A stretch of DNA of 64,000 nt from Catellatospora sp. KI3. Lineage in GTDB: Bacteria; Actinomycetota; Actinomycetes; Mycobacteriales; Micromonosporaceae. Position numbers and translations under genes: made by a program. Below, piece after piece: positions 24,487 through 33,626 of this stretch. The notes under the pieces are model-generated. The model saw nothing but the letters and a program-made list of their open reading frames with translations. It ran no database searches and was not told the DNA's origin. Location: assembly GCF_029948125.1 (NCBI RefSeq), contig NZ_JASAMB010000031.1:1-64000 (forward strand), read 5' to 3'. How positions within the stretch are numbered: position 1 is the stretch's first letter; the number at the start of each line of letters is the position of its first letter.

Positions 24487-24549
24487 CGTTGATCACGGTG
24501 CCAGGGTGGAGACACGCCGTCGAACACGTCCATAAGTTCATGATCGACG
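24487..24549. repeat. Dispersed ~63-bp element, family B copy 1
   Basis: This stretch matches the reverse complement of 39407-39469 at about 56 of 63 positions. Both ends carry TTGATCA / TGATC half-sites (GTTGATCACGG ... TTCATGATC). It lies between the terminator and the end of the minus-strand peptidase gene. Its first 22 bases recur partly at about 40325. Confidence 0.75.
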
Positions 24550-24564
24550 GGGTGGGTGGGGGCG

Positions 24565-26013
24565 TCAGCCGGGGAGGCGGGGGCCGGACTCGCGCTGGGC
24601 GGCCAGCCAGGACTCGACGTCGGCGCTGGTGCGGGGGAGGCCGGCGGAGAGGTTGCGGCAGCCGGTGGCCGTCACCTGGACGTCGTCCTCGATGCGGATG
24701 CCGATGCCGCGCAGCTCCGCCGGGACCATCTCGTCCTCGGGCTGGAAGTACAGGCCGGGCTCGACGGTGAGGACGTAGCCCTCGGCCAGCTCGCCGTCGC
24801 GGTACTTCTCGTTGCGAGCGTGCGCGCAGTCGTGCACGTCGATGCCGAGCATGTGGCCGAAGCCGTGCAGGGTCCAGCGGCGGTAGACGCCGGAGTCCTT
24901 GTCCATCGCCTCGTCCACACTGCACGGCAGGATGCCCAGGTCGGACAGGCCCTCCGCGAGCACCCGCATGCAGGTCACGTGTACGTCGTGGAACTTCACG
25001 CCGGGCTTGATGAAGTCCATGCCGGCCTGCTGCGACTTGAACACCACGTCGTAGACCTGGCGCTGCAGCGGCGTGAACGCGCCGCTGACCGGGATGGTGC
25101 GGGTGACGTCGGCGGTGTAGAGGTTGCGGTTCTCCACACCCATGTCCATCAGCAGCAGCTCGCCGGGCTTGGTGCGCCCGTCGTTGCGGATCCAGTGCAG
25201 GATCGCCGCGTGCGCGCCGTTGCCCACGATCGAGCTGTAGCCGACCGTGTTGCCGTCGTGGCGGGCGCGCAGGCCGAACACGCCGTCGATGAGGCGCTCG
25301 GAGACCGGCCGGTCGGCCGGGATGATCCGGGCGACGTCCTCGAAGCCGCGGATGGTGGCGTCGATGGCGTCCTGCAGTTGCGCGATCTCCCACTCGTCCT
25401 TGACGAGCTTCATCTCGGAGATGACGTAGGCCAGCTCGCGGTCGCGGTCGGGGCTGGTCTGCCGCACCGCCGCGTCCACGCTGGGGTCGAGGTTGCGCAG
25501 CACCCGGGTGCGCGACGGGGCCAGCTCGTCCAGCACGCCCGGCAGGGTGTCCAGGTGGGCGGTCTCGATGCCCAGCTCGGTGGCCTTCTCCCGCAGCGTG
25601 TGGCGGCGGCCGATCCACAGCTCGCCGTAGCGGCGGTCCTTGAAGAACTCGTCGGTGTCGCGCGGGGAGCGGGGGCGCACGTACAGCACGGCGTCGTGGC
25701 CGGCGCCGTTCGGGCGCAGGACCAGCACGCTCTCCGGGTCGTGCTCGCCGGTCAGGTAGACGAAGTCGCTGCCGGGGCGGAACGGGAAGTCGGTGTCGTT
25801 GGCGCGCACCATCTCGTGGCCCGACGGGATGACCAGCGTCTCGCCGGTGAACGCCGCCGACAGCGCCGCCCGCCGCTTGGCGTGGTTCGGTGCGCCGTCA
25901 CTGAGCGTGACCGGGAGCTCGGTGTCGCTCCAGCCGGACCGCATGAACTGAAGGAACTTCTCCGGGTACGCGGGGTCGTGCGACTCGGTGCCCTTCTTCT
26001 CTTGGTCGTTCAT
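24565..26013 (-). CDS. pepP: Xaa-Pro aminopeptidase (aminopeptidase P)
   Basis: A 482-residue pita-bread metallopeptidase of the PepP family, removing N-terminal residues that precede proline. The N-terminal creatinase-like domain (about 35-190) includes FRPGSDFVYLTGEHDP; the catalytic domain has the five dinuclear metal ligands in LLLMDMGVENRNLYTADVTR (two Asp), HGFGHMLGIDVHD (His), LTVEPGLYF (Glu) and GIRIEDDVQV (Glu). Length is normal. ATG at 26013 is preceded by AAGGAGG. Cytoplasmic, no signal peptide. Confidence 0.93.
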   Translation of the reverse strand: MNDQEKKGTESHDPAYPEKFLQFMRSGWSDTELPVTLSDGAPNHAKRRAALSAAFTGETLVIPSGHEMVRANDTDFPFRPGSDFVYLTGEHDPESVLVLRPNGAGHDAVLYVRPRSPRDTDEFFKDRRYGELWIGRRHTLREKATELGIETAHLDTLPGVLDELAPSRTRVLRNLDPSVDAAVRQTSPDRDRELAYVISEMKLVKDEWEIAQLQDAIDATIRGFEDVARIIPADRPVSERLIDGVFGLRARHDGNTVGYSSIVGNGAHAAILHWIRNDGRTKPGELLLMDMGVENRNLYTADVTRTIPVSGAFTPLQRQVYDVVFKSQQAGMDFIKPGVKFHDVHVTCMRVLAEGLSDLGILPCSVDEAMDKDSGVYRRWTLHGFGHMLGIDVHDCAHARNEKYRDGELAEGYVLTVEPGLYFQPEDEMVPAELRGIGIRIEDDVQVTATGCRNLSAGLPRTSADVESWLAAQRESGPRLPG

Positions 26014-26074
26014 CTGACTGCCTCCTTGTGTGTTTGAAGCCTATCGCCCGCTCGCGGGTGGCATGATTGCCCAC

Positions 26075-28090
26075 GTGTGTGGACTTTTAGCCTTTTTCAG
26101 CAGCCATGCCACGGTTGATGCCTTCGCCAGACCGCTCGCCGAGGCGCTGGAAAGGATGCACCACCGCGGCCCCGACGACACCGGCCTGGAGGTCGTCGAC
26201 CGCGACGCGATCTTCGCGCACAAGCGGCTGGCCATCATCGACGTCGAGTTCTCCAAGGAGCCGCTGCCCTGGCCCCCCGCCGAGTCGGCGGTCGACGGGG
26301 CCGAGCCCGGCCGGTACGTGCTCACCTTCAACGGCGAGATCTACAACTACGTCGAGCTGCGCGAGGAGCTGGCCGCCGAGTTCGGCGCCCCGTTCGCGAC
26401 GCTCGGCGACGGTGAGACTGTCGTGGCGGGGTACCACTACTGGGGCGAGGCGGTGCTGGACCGGCTGCGCGGCATGTTCGCCTTCGTCATCTGGGACCGG
26501 CAGGAGCGGGTCGCGTTCGGCGCCCGCGACCCGTTCGGCATCAAGCCCATGCACTACCTGCAGACCGTCGACGGCCTGTACCTGGCCAGCGAGAAGAAGT
26601 CGCTGCTGCCGTTCGCGGCCAGCGCCACCGCCGGCAACGCGGGCATCGGCCCGGTCGAGCTGTCGCACCTGCTGACCTTCCAGTACGTCCCCGAGCCGCA
26701 CACCCTGCACCGGGGCATCGAGCGGATCGGCTCGGGGGAGTGCCTGACCTGGCGGCCGGGGGCCGACCCGGGGGCGCGTACCGGCGGGGAGCTGACCGTG
26801 CGCCGCTGGTTCCGCCCGGTGCTGCGCCCGACCCCGGTCTCCGACGAGCAGCGGCTGTTCGCCGAGATCCGCGAGACGCTGCGCGAGAGCGTACGGCTGC
26901 ACATGCGCTCCGACGTGCCTGTCGGCGCCTTCCTGTCCAGCGGCATCGACTCCACCGCCGTGGTCGCCCTGGCCCGGGAGTGGAACCCGGAGATCCTGAC
27001 CTTCACCGTCGGCTTCGACGTGCCCGGCTACTCCGAGATCGAGGTGGCCCAGGACTCGGCGCGGGCCCTGGACGTCACCACCATCCCGACGAAGATCACC
27101 GCGCAGGACATGATGAAGGCGCTGCCGCGCATCGTCTGGCACCTGGACGACCCGGTCGCCGACCCGTCGCTGGTCCCGCTCTACCACGTGGCCCAGACCG
27201 CCGCCGAGCACGTCACCGTGGTGCTGTCGGGCGAGGGCGCCGACGAGTTCTTCGGCGGGTACGGCATCTACCGCGAGCCGCTGTCGCTGGCCCCGGTGAC
27301 CCGGCTGCCCGCCGGGATGCGCCGCGGGCTGCGCGCCATCTCCAAGGCCATCCCGCAGGGCGTACGCGGCAAGAGCTACCTCGAACGCGGCACCACCCCG
27401 CTCACCGAGCGGTTCTGCGGCAACTCGCGCATCTTCACCGACGAGGCCGAACTGCGCCGCCTGCTGCGCCGCCCCGAGGCGGTCGAGGCCGCCGCGAAGT
27501 ACACCGACATCACCGCGCCCTACTTCGCCCAGGCCCGCGCCGACGGCCTCGACGACGTCGCCACCATGCAGTACGTCGACATCCACACCTGGCTGCGCGG
27601 CGACATCCTGGTCAAGGCCGACCGGATGTCGATGGCGCACTCGCTGGAGCTGCGGGTGCCGTTCCTGGACCGCGCGGTGTTCGACGTCGCCGCGAAGATC
27701 CCGCGCGAGCTGAAGGTGCCGCCCCGCTCGCACACCACCAAGTACGCGCTGCGCCAGGCCCTGGCCGGGATCGTCCCGCCCGCCATCGTGCACCGCCCGA
27801 AGCTCGGCTTCCCGACCCCCACCCGCGTCTGGCTGGCCGGCGAGATGTACGACTGGGCCCGCGAAATGCTGCACACCTCCGGCGCCGACGACCTGCTCGA
27901 CCTGACCTACGTCGACGGGCTGCTCAAGGCGCACCGGGCCGGGGCGGCCGACAACTCGCGCAAGATCTGGACCGTGCTGGTGTTCTGCGTGTGGCACGCC
28001 GTCTTCGTGGCCCGCACACTCGACCCGGGCGTGGGCCGCAACGCCTCGGCGCTGCTCACCAAGCCGGTGGTCGGATCGATGGTTTCCTAA
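26075..28090 (+). CDS. asnB: Asparagine synthase (glutamine-hydrolysing)
   Basis: A 671-residue class II amidotransferase. The GTG start at 26075 places Cys at position 2 (VCGLLAFF), the required N-terminal nucleophile after Met removal, which fixes the start although the frame opens earlier. HHRGPDDTG, FNGEIYNY and GDGETVVAGY are the glutaminase motifs; the synthetase part carries the PP-loop FLSSGIDSTAVVAL (about residue 285) and LSGEGADEFFGGYG. It makes asparagine from aspartate, glutamine and ATP, or amidates another substrate. The ribosome-binding site is poor. It is divergent from the peptidase, 61 bp away. Confidence 0.92.
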   Translation: MCGLLAFFSSHATVDAFARPLAEALERMHHRGPDDTGLEVVDRDAIFAHKRLAIIDVEFSKEPLPWPPAESAVDGAEPGRYVLTFNGEIYNYVELREELAAEFGAPFATLGDGETVVAGYHYWGEAVLDRLRGMFAFVIWDRQERVAFGARDPFGIKPMHYLQTVDGLYLASEKKSLLPFAASATAGNAGIGPVELSHLLTFQYVPEPHTLHRGIERIGSGECLTWRPGADPGARTGGELTVRRWFRPVLRPTPVSDEQRLFAEIRETLRESVRLHMRSDVPVGAFLSSGIDSTAVVALAREWNPEILTFTVGFDVPGYSEIEVAQDSARALDVTTIPTKITAQDMMKALPRIVWHLDDPVADPSLVPLYHVAQTAAEHVTVVLSGEGADEFFGGYGIYREPLSLAPVTRLPAGMRRGLRAISKAIPQGVRGKSYLERGTTPLTERFCGNSRIFTDEAELRRLLRRPEAVEAAAKYTDITAPYFAQARADGLDDVATMQYVDIHTWLRGDILVKADRMSMAHSLELRVPFLDRAVFDVAAKIPRELKVPPRSHTTKYALRQALAGIVPPAIVHRPKLGFPTPTRVWLAGEMYDWAREMLHTSGADDLLDLTYVDGLLKAHRAGAADNSRKIWTVLVFCVWHAVFVARTLDPGVGRNASALLTKPVVGSMVS

Positions 28091-28145
28091 CAGTGAACAG
28101 CGTGCCATGCTGAGCCTCGGTACCCATACCGGCCGGGGAGGCGCA

Positions 28146-28646
28146 GTGACGCAGGTGATCCTGTGTGGAGTGTCGTCGCTGCTCAGGCCGGACCTGCTCG
28201 TCACCGCCCGCGGGTCCTGGCAGGTGCCGGGGCCGCCGCGGCTGTTCGACGCCGACGTCAGCGCGGCCCCGGCGGCGGCGCTGCCGTACCTGCGCGAGCT
28301 GGTCGAGGAGTTCGCCTGGCGGGCCGACCTGCTCCTGATCTCCAGCACCGACCTCGCCGCCCTGTACGGCCCGACGGTTCCACCACTGCGGCCGGCCCGC
28401 CGGCTGCGCGCCAGCGGCAGCGGCGCGGTGCTGCTGCGCTGCCCGGCGCCGTCCGCCGGCGGCGTCTCGGTGCTCATCTGCGACGACCCGTCCGGCCGGA
28501 TCAGGGCCGACGGGCCGTCCGACATCCTGTTCGGACTGGCGGTCACGCCCTCGACAGCCCAGCTTCAGGCGGCGTTGGCCCGCGAGGGTGTGCCGTTGGA
28601 CGCGACCGGGTGGTTGGATCTGGCGGACAAGGCCAACGCGACCTAA
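28146..28646 (+). CDS. Uncharacterised conserved protein
   Basis: A 166-residue protein from GTG at 28146, preceded by GGGGAGG. No known motif is visible. The middle holds a hydrophobic strand ADLLLISSTDLAALYG followed by PARRLRASGSGAVLLRCP and GVSVLICDDPSGRIRADG, which read as alternating strands and loops of an alpha/beta fold, perhaps a small nucleotidase-like or NERD-like domain. It is 9 bases upstream of the next short gene and probably part of the same transcript through 29640. Confidence 0.6.
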   Translation: MTQVILCGVSSLLRPDLLVTARGSWQVPGPPRLFDADVSAAPAAALPYLRELVEEFAWRADLLLISSTDLAALYGPTVPPLRPARRLRASGSGAVLLRCPAPSAGGVSVLICDDPSGRIRADGPSDILFGLAVTPSTAQLQAALAREGVPLDATGWLDLADKANAT

Positions 28647-28655
28647 GGTGCCCTC

Positions 28656-29066
28656 GTGCCCCTGCAAAACGATGAATCCGCACGCCCGGAGGACCTTTTC
28701 GCCGTGCTGCGGCACGCGGTCCTCGAAGGACCAGGTTCGACCCCGGCGCGGGTGCGCCAGGCGGTCGCCGCCGCCAAACTCGACGAGGTGTCGCGGGAAC
28801 TGCGCGACTACGTCGCCACGCTGCGCGAACACGCCTGGCGCAGCACCGACGAGCAGGTGCGGGAGCTGCTCGCCGCGGGCTGGTCCGAGGACCAGGTGTA
28901 CGAGCTGACCGTCGCCGTGTCGGTGGGCGCCGGCCAGCGCCGCGTCGACGCCGGGCTGGCCGCGCTGGCCCGCGCCGAGGCCCGCCTGGCCACCGCCTCG
29001 CCGCCCCGGGTGCCGCCGCAGGCCCGCCCGGCCGTGACCGGGGCGGTGCGCAGTGCGGTTGCCTAG
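28656..29066 (+). CDS. Uncharacterised helical protein, AhpD neighbour
   Basis: A 136-residue, mostly helical, charged protein from GTG at 28656 (AAGGTG upstream). ARVRQAVAAAKLDEVSRELRDYV, WSEDQVYELTVAVSVGAGQRR and DAGLAALARAEARL resemble the helical peptide partners found fused to or beside carboxymuconolactone-decarboxylase-like proteins, which share the phrase EDQVYELTVAVSVGAG. Its end overlaps the next gene by 14 bases, so they are translationally coupled and probably form a complex. Confidence 0.65.
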   Translation: MPLQNDESARPEDLFAVLRHAVLEGPGSTPARVRQAVAAAKLDEVSRELRDYVATLREHAWRSTDEQVRELLAAGWSEDQVYELTVAVSVGAGQRRVDAGLAALARAEARLATASPPRVPPQARPAVTGAVRSAVA

Positions 29067-29640
29067 CCTGTCCCGATCCTGGCGCTTCAGCGACCGGGTG
29101 AAACTCAAACTCATCCGGCTCGCCAGCGGCCGCCCCCCGGCGGACATCCTGCACATCCTGCACTACCGGCGCGAGTTCTTCGGCGAGCCGTTCACCGAGT
29201 GGGTGCACCAGGTGCTGCGCGGGCCCTCGGAGTGGAGCATCGGCGAGCGGGAGCTGATGGCCTCGTTCGTGTCGCACCTCAACCAGTGCCGGTTCTGCGA
29301 GGGCAGCCACGCCGCGGTCGTCGACGCGACGCTGGGCGCGGAGCTGACCCGGGCGGCGCTCGCCGACTGGCGCACCGCGCCGCTGCGCCCCGGCCTGCGG
29401 GCCGCGTTCGCGCTGCTGGAGACCCTGACCCTCAAGCCGGACGAGACGGGGCCGGAGCTGGTCGAGGCGGCGTACGACGCGGGCGTCACCGAACAGGGGG
29501 TGCGCGACGTGATCCACATCTGCGGCATCTTCTGCACCATCAACCGCATCGCCGACGCGGTCGACTTCGCCGTGCCCGACGACAAGGGTTTGAAGGGCGA
29601 CGCGTACCAGCTGCTCAAGCGGGGCTACGCCATCAAGTAG
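29053..29640 (+). CDS. Carboxymuconolactone decarboxylase/AhpD-family protein
   Basis: A 195-residue all-helical protein beginning GTG at 29053. The segment LMASFVSHLNQCRFCEGSHAAVV holds the CxxC-x-x-H redox motif of AhpD-like peroxidases, and GVTEQGVRDVIHICGIFCTINRIADAVDF matches the downstream conserved helix. It is likely a thiol-based peroxidase or reductase in the cytoplasm; the physiological partner is unknown. It overlaps the preceding helical gene, which supports joint action. Confidence 0.85.
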   Translation: MRLPSLSRSWRFSDRVKLKLIRLASGRPPADILHILHYRREFFGEPFTEWVHQVLRGPSEWSIGERELMASFVSHLNQCRFCEGSHAAVVDATLGAELTRAALADWRTAPLRPGLRAAFALLETLTLKPDETGPELVEAAYDAGVTEQGVRDVIHICGIFCTINRIADAVDFAVPDDKGLKGDAYQLLKRGYAIK

Positions 29641-29641
29641 G

Positions 29642-30493
29642 TCACCCGAGCGTGTTCGCCGTGGATGCGTCCAGCTGGGCGTAGCCGCGGCGGACCGCCA
29701 GCTCGGCCTCGCGCAGCCCCGGGCCGCCCCAGCGGGCCAGCGAGCTCGCCGCGGCCACCTTCGCCACGTCGGCGCCGTCGCCGTGCGCCTCGCGGATCAG
29801 CCAGTCCAGCGCGGCCAGCTCCTCGTGCGCGATGCCGAGGAACTCGGTGTCGACCAGCTCTCCGTGGCCCGGCACGATCATCGCGTCGGCGGGCACGGCC
29901 CGGGCCAGCGACGCCAGCGTCTCCGGCCAGTCCAGCGGGAACGCGTCGCCGAACGCGGGCGGCGCGCCCTCCTCGACCAGGTCGCCCGCGACCACCACGG
30001 AACCGGTGGTGGCGACCAGGTCGCCCGCGGTGTGCCCGCGCCCGTGCCACTGCAGCGTCACCGTCCGTCCGCCCACATCCACCACGTCGCGGTGCGGCAC
30101 CGGCCGGTTCGGCGGCAGGATCGGCGTACGGCCCACCTCGCGGGCCAGCGCCTCGTCCTCGGGCAGCAGCTCCTGCTCCCAGGCCCGCTGCCAGGCGGTG
30201 CCGTGGTCGCGCAGCTCGCGCACGCAGTCCGGGTGGCCCCAGATCGGGGTCGAGGGCCCGGCCAGGGTGGCGTTGCCCAGGCAGTGGTCGTAGTGGAAGT
30301 GGGTGTTCACCAGGCCCAGCGGCTTGGCGGTGATCCGCGCGGCGGCGTCGCCGAGCTCGCGCGCCTGGGCACGGGTCGACAGCGTGTCGACCAGCAGCGC
30401 GCCGGTGTCGCCGACGATCAGGGTGCAGTTGACCCGCAGCGTCGGATACACCAGCACGAAGACGCCGTCGGCCACCTCGGTGAAGTCGGTCAT
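29642..30493 (-). CDS. MBL-fold metallo-hydrolase
   Basis: A 283-residue metallo-beta-lactamase-fold protein. Zinc motifs are THFHYDHCLGN (HxHxDH), GHTAGD and the later VAGDLVEEG and IVPGHGE. Length and arrangement fit glyoxalase II-like or quorum-quenching-like hydrolases; substrate cannot be told. Its start overlaps the stop of the thioesterase gene by 4 bases (30490-30493), forming a two-gene operon that may act on a common thioester. Confidence 0.88.
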   Translation of the reverse strand: MTDFTEVADGVFVLVYPTLRVNCTLIVGDTGALLVDTLSTRAQARELGDAAARITAKPLGLVNTHFHYDHCLGNATLAGPSTPIWGHPDCVRELRDHGTAWQRAWEQELLPEDEALAREVGRTPILPPNRPVPHRDVVDVGGRTVTLQWHGRGHTAGDLVATTGSVVVAGDLVEEGAPPAFGDAFPLDWPETLASLARAVPADAMIVPGHGELVDTEFLGIAHEELAALDWLIREAHGDGADVAKVAAASSLARWGGPGLREAELAVRRGYAQLDASTANTLG

Positions 30494-30879
30494 GGCTGCA
30501 TCGCCTTCTCCAGGAAGCGGTGCCGGTCGACCAGCACCCGCTCCACTTTCGCCTCGGCGGCGACCGTATCGCCGTCGCGCACCGTCACCTCGAAGAACAG
30601 GCGGCGGCCGTCGACCTTCGCCAGCAGGGCCTCGGCGGTCACCAGGCGGCCGATCGGGGTGGCGGCGCGGTGGTCGAGCTCCACCCGTACCCCCACGGTG
30701 GTCTGGCCCGACTCCAGCGCCCGCGCCGTCGCCGCGACCGTGGCCGCCTCGGCCAGCGCGACCACCCGCGGCGTCGCGAGCACCGGCACGTCGCCGGAGC
30801 CCAGCGCCTGGGCCGTGTCGGCGTCACCGACAGTCAACTGCACCTTCGCCGTGAGTCCCGCTGTGAGCTGCGCAGCCAT
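30490..30879 (-). CDS. FlK-like hotdog thioesterase
   Basis: A 129-residue single hotdog protein. VLATPRVVALAEAATVAATARAL, TTVGVRVELDHRAATPIG and RRLFFEVTVRDGDTVAAEAKVERVLVDR follow the fluoroacetyl-CoA thioesterase (FlK) group, with the His-Arg-Ala segment near residues 70-75 and the EAA segment near 43-46 in the catalytic positions. It probably hydrolyses an acyl-CoA. First gene of an operon with the MBL hydrolase (ATGA overlap). Confidence 0.82.
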   Translation of the reverse strand: MAAQLTAGLTAKVQLTVGDADTAQALGSGDVPVLATPRVVALAEAATVAATARALESGQTTVGVRVELDHRAATPIGRLVTAEALLAKVDGRRLFFEVTVRDGDTVAAEAKVERVLVDRHRFLEKAMQP

Positions 30880-30945
30880 GTGCCCCAGCCTAAGGCCTGC
30901 CCCGCCCGCCCGCGCCGCGCGCGACCATGATCCTTTCCGGACGGG

Positions 30946-31110
30946 TCAGGCCTCGGCGACCCAGTAGAGCTGCTTGTGGCCGCGGGCCTCCATCGTCTCG
31001 GCCAGCTCGTCGGCCTCGGCCCGGGTCGCGCAGCGCCGCACCACGAACCGGTTGCCGTTGTCGTCCTGCCGCCAGACGACCCACGGCGTCGGCGCGTCCT
31101 CGCCCGTCAT
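30946..31110 (-). CDS. Small SPOR-like protein
   Basis: A 54-residue protein whose ATG at 31110 overlaps the stop of the PH-domain gene upstream. WVVWRQDDNGNRFVVRRCAT, AEADELAETMEARGHK and QLYWVAEA form the beta-alpha-beta pattern of half a SPOR repeat (recognising a strand, an Ala-rich helix and a closing strand). Peptidoglycan binding is not implied, since no export signal is seen. Last gene of a three-gene operon with the two PH proteins. Confidence 0.7.
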   Translation of the reverse strand: MTGEDAPTPWVVWRQDDNGNRFVVRRCATRAEADELAETMEARGHKQLYWVAEA

Positions 31111-32765
31111 CCGGCCTCCCTCGCCGCCCGCGCCCGCGCGGTCAACTCGTCGGCCCAGGCGACCGCCTGCGCCAGCTCGCGGTGCGCGGCCGTGGCCGGT
31201 GCCCCGCCCGCCACGTCGACCAGCACCGTGGCCAGCCCGAGCCGGCGCTGCAGCGGGCCCTGGCGCAGCCGCACGCTCTGGATCCGCGCGTACGGCACCA
31301 CGGTCAGCACCCGCGTCGCCAGCCCGTCCACCGAGGCGAACGCGCCGTCCAGCAGCCCCGCCCGCAGCACCTGCCGCCGCAGCGGCGCTAGCCACCCGGC
31401 CGCGGCCGGGACCGGCACCAGCGGCAGCGCCAGCAGATCCACCCCCGGCACCGCCAGCGGAATCAGCGACCGGGCCGTGTCGACGGTGGCCACCGGCAGC
31501 AGCCGGTCGGTCTCGGCGCGGCTCTCCTGGCCCGGCTCGCGCCCGCGCTGACCCGCCACCGCCAGCGTCACCCGCAGCCAGCCCTTGGCCCGCCACAGCA
31601 GCGGCCAGGTCACCGTCAGCGACTGCACCCGGTGCGGCGCCACCAGCTGGCTGCGCGTCTCCAGCAGCCCGTGCCGGATGCGCAGGCGGCCGTCGGCGGC
31701 AAGCCCCAGCCGGAAGTTCCAGAAGTTCAGCACCCGCATCGCGGGCGCGCCGACGGTACCGGCCACCGCGGTGACCATGCTCGCCAGCGCGAAGATCCCG
31801 AAGTCGCTGTTGAACATCAGCTGCCCGACGATGAACAGCACCGCCAGCGGCGTGAACATCACCGGCGGGGTGAGCAGCTGACTGCGCAGCACGTCGGTGT
31901 TGTCGACCCGGAACACGTCGGCGGGTTCGGCCTCGGCGGCCGGCTCGTCGGCGCTGCTGCTCGCGGCCGCAGCGGGCGGGTGACCCGGCGCGGCGGCGGC
32001 CATCGCCAGCAGCCTCGCCCGCAGCGCGGTCGCCTCCGCCAGCGGCAGGAACGCCAGCGGCGCCTCCGACTTGGCGCCCCCGGCCATGTCCAGCCGCAGC
32101 TCGGCCAGGCCCGCCAGGCGCGCCAGCAGCGGCTGCACCACCTCGATCGACTGCAACCGCTCCAGCGGCACCGCCCGCACCCGCCGCGACAGCACCCCCT
32201 CGTGCACCCGCAACTCCCGGCCCACCACCTCGTACCCGGTGAAGCGCCACGCCAGCGCCGAGTAGAGCAGCACCAGCACCAGCAGCGCCAGCAGCGCCTC
32301 GGCATAGTGCGCCGGCCCGAGGTTCTGCAGGCCGCGCCACGACACCGCAGCCACGATCAGCGCCAGCGTCCGCACACTCTTGAGCACCGGCGTCAGCGGA
32401 TGCAACCGCGTACGCGGCTCCCCACCCGCCGCCGCCCCACCCCGCCCGCCGCCGGGTTCGCCGGGGCGTGCCGTGGCGCCCCGCGCGCCGCTCGGGTCGT
32501 CGGAGTGTGCCGTGGCAGCAGGCGCGCCGCTCAGGTCATCGGAGTGTGCCGTGGCAGCAGGCGCGCCGTTCAGGTCATCGGGGTGAGCAGTGGGGTCCTG
32601 TGCGTCGCTCAGGCTGTCGGGGCGGGCTGTGCCGCCCGGTGCGTCGCGCAGGTCGCCGAAGCGCGCGGTGGCGTCCTGCACGCGGCCCGGGTCGTCGGCG
32701 GGCGACCCGAGTGAGGTGCCGCCGGGCGGGGCCGGGGTCGTGCCGGACGGGCCGGGCTCGGTCAC
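31107..32765 (-). CDS. Bacterial PH-domain membrane protein (YdbT-like) with repetitive N-terminus
   Basis: A 552-residue YdbT-type protein. Residues 1-115 are low-complexity and hold tandem ~13-residue repeats of the type PDDLNGAPAATAH, SDDLSGAPAATAH, SDDPSGARGATA. After a pair of membrane helices (about 135-175) comes a PH repeat (YEVVGRELRVHEGVLSRRVR, VPLERLQSIEVVQPLL); a second helix pair near 290-330 is followed by two more (LRIRHGLLETRSQLVAPHRVQSL and the C-terminal VLTVVPYARIQSVRLRQGPLQRRLGLATV). GTGA overlap with the YdbS-like gene upstream and ATGA overlap with the SPOR-like gene downstream. These pairs are linked to envelope stress in other bacteria, exact role unknown. Confidence 0.88.
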   Translation of the reverse strand: MTEPGPSGTTPAPPGGTSLGSPADDPGRVQDATARFGDLRDAPGGTARPDSLSDAQDPTAHPDDLNGAPAATAHSDDLSGAPAATAHSDDPSGARGATARPGEPGGGRGGAAAGGEPRTRLHPLTPVLKSVRTLALIVAAVSWRGLQNLGPAHYAEALLALLVLVLLYSALAWRFTGYEVVGRELRVHEGVLSRRVRAVPLERLQSIEVVQPLLARLAGLAELRLDMAGGAKSEAPLAFLPLAEATALRARLLAMAAAAPGHPPAAAASSSADEPAAEAEPADVFRVDNTDVLRSQLLTPPVMFTPLAVLFIVGQLMFNSDFGIFALASMVTAVAGTVGAPAMRVLNFWNFRLGLAADGRLRIRHGLLETRSQLVAPHRVQSLTVTWPLLWRAKGWLRVTLAVAGQRGREPGQESRAETDRLLPVATVDTARSLIPLAVPGVDLLALPLVPVPAAAGWLAPLRRQVLRAGLLDGAFASVDGLATRVLTVVPYARIQSVRLRQGPLQRRLGLATVLVDVAGGAPATAAHRELAQAVAWADELTARARAAREAG

Positions 32766-33307
32766 AGGCCCTCACCGGCGTTCTCGCCGAGCGCGGCCAG
32801 GCGGTCGCGCAGCCGGACCGCCTCGGCCGGGGCCAGGCCCGGCACGGTCGCGTCGCTGGCCGCCGCCGCGGTGTGCAACTGCACCGTGGCCAGGCCGAAC
32901 ATCCGCTCCAGCGGACCGGCGGTGACATCGACGAACTGCATCCGGGCGTACGGCACGATCGACAGGTGGCGCACCATCCGGCCGTGCCGCACCAGCAGGT
33001 CGCGCTCGCGCTCGGCATAGCCGTAGGAGCGGGCGGCCCGCACCGAGACGACGGCGCGGAAGGTGTTGAGGGCCAGCAGCGCCACCGCCGCCACCGGCAG
33101 CCAGCGGTAGCCGAGGAACGACCAGGCCACCCCGCACGCACCGACCAGCAGCGCGGTGTCGATGGCGATCCGGGTCAGTTCCAGCCACGCCAGCCGGGGC
33201 GAGACCGGGTGCCAGCCCCGCTGCGGCCCCGGGTCCAGGGCGCTGGTCACTGGGTTGCCGGACGTCACCGGCTCACCGACGGGAAGTGCGGCTGACGGCT
33301 CGCTCAC
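32762..33307 (-). CDS. Bacterial PH-domain membrane protein (YdbS-like)
   Basis: A 181-residue protein with two hydrophobic segments (about residues 45-90) and one PH unit: AERERDLLVRHGRMVRHLSIVPYARMQFVDVTAGPLERMFGLATVQLHT. This is the standard YdbS companion of YdbT. First gene of the operon; GTGA overlap with the next gene. The upstream region (33308-33626) contains no clear promoter motif that I can name. Confidence 0.88.
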   Translation of the reverse strand: MSEPSAALPVGEPVTSGNPVTSALDPGPQRGWHPVSPRLAWLELTRIAIDTALLVGACGVAWSFLGYRWLPVAAVALLALNTFRAVVSVRAARSYGYAERERDLLVRHGRMVRHLSIVPYARMQFVDVTAGPLERMFGLATVQLHTAAAASDATVPGLAPAEAVRLRDRLAALGENAGEGL

Positions 33308-33626
33308 GCGTTCGACGATAGACGATCAGGTCACGGCCAGCGCCCCGAGCCGATCACCACCCACCTCCGCCCACCCACCTCCGCCCGCCCACCTCCGACC
33401 GCCCACCTTCAACCGCCGATCCCACCGACCGCCCACCACCGAAGTCACTGACCGTCTTGCCGACCGCCTTCGCCGGTCCGGCGGAATGAGCACGACCGGG
33501 CAGGGGAGGCGCGACCGGGCAGGCGAGGCGGGATCGGGCGGGCGAGGCGGAGCCGGGCGGGCGGAGCCGGGCGGGTAAGCGGGACCGGGAAAGAGGGGGA
33601 CTGGAAGCGACAGTGGTGCGGAGGGA
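33308..33626. other. Non-coding, low-complexity spacer
   Basis: About 320 bases without a supported gene. Two degenerate tandem tracts are visible: CCCACCTCCGCC-like units at about 33359-33410, and GGGCAGGCGAGGCGGGA-like units at about 33498-33580. Any promoter of the PH-domain operon should be in the left part. Confidence 0.6.
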
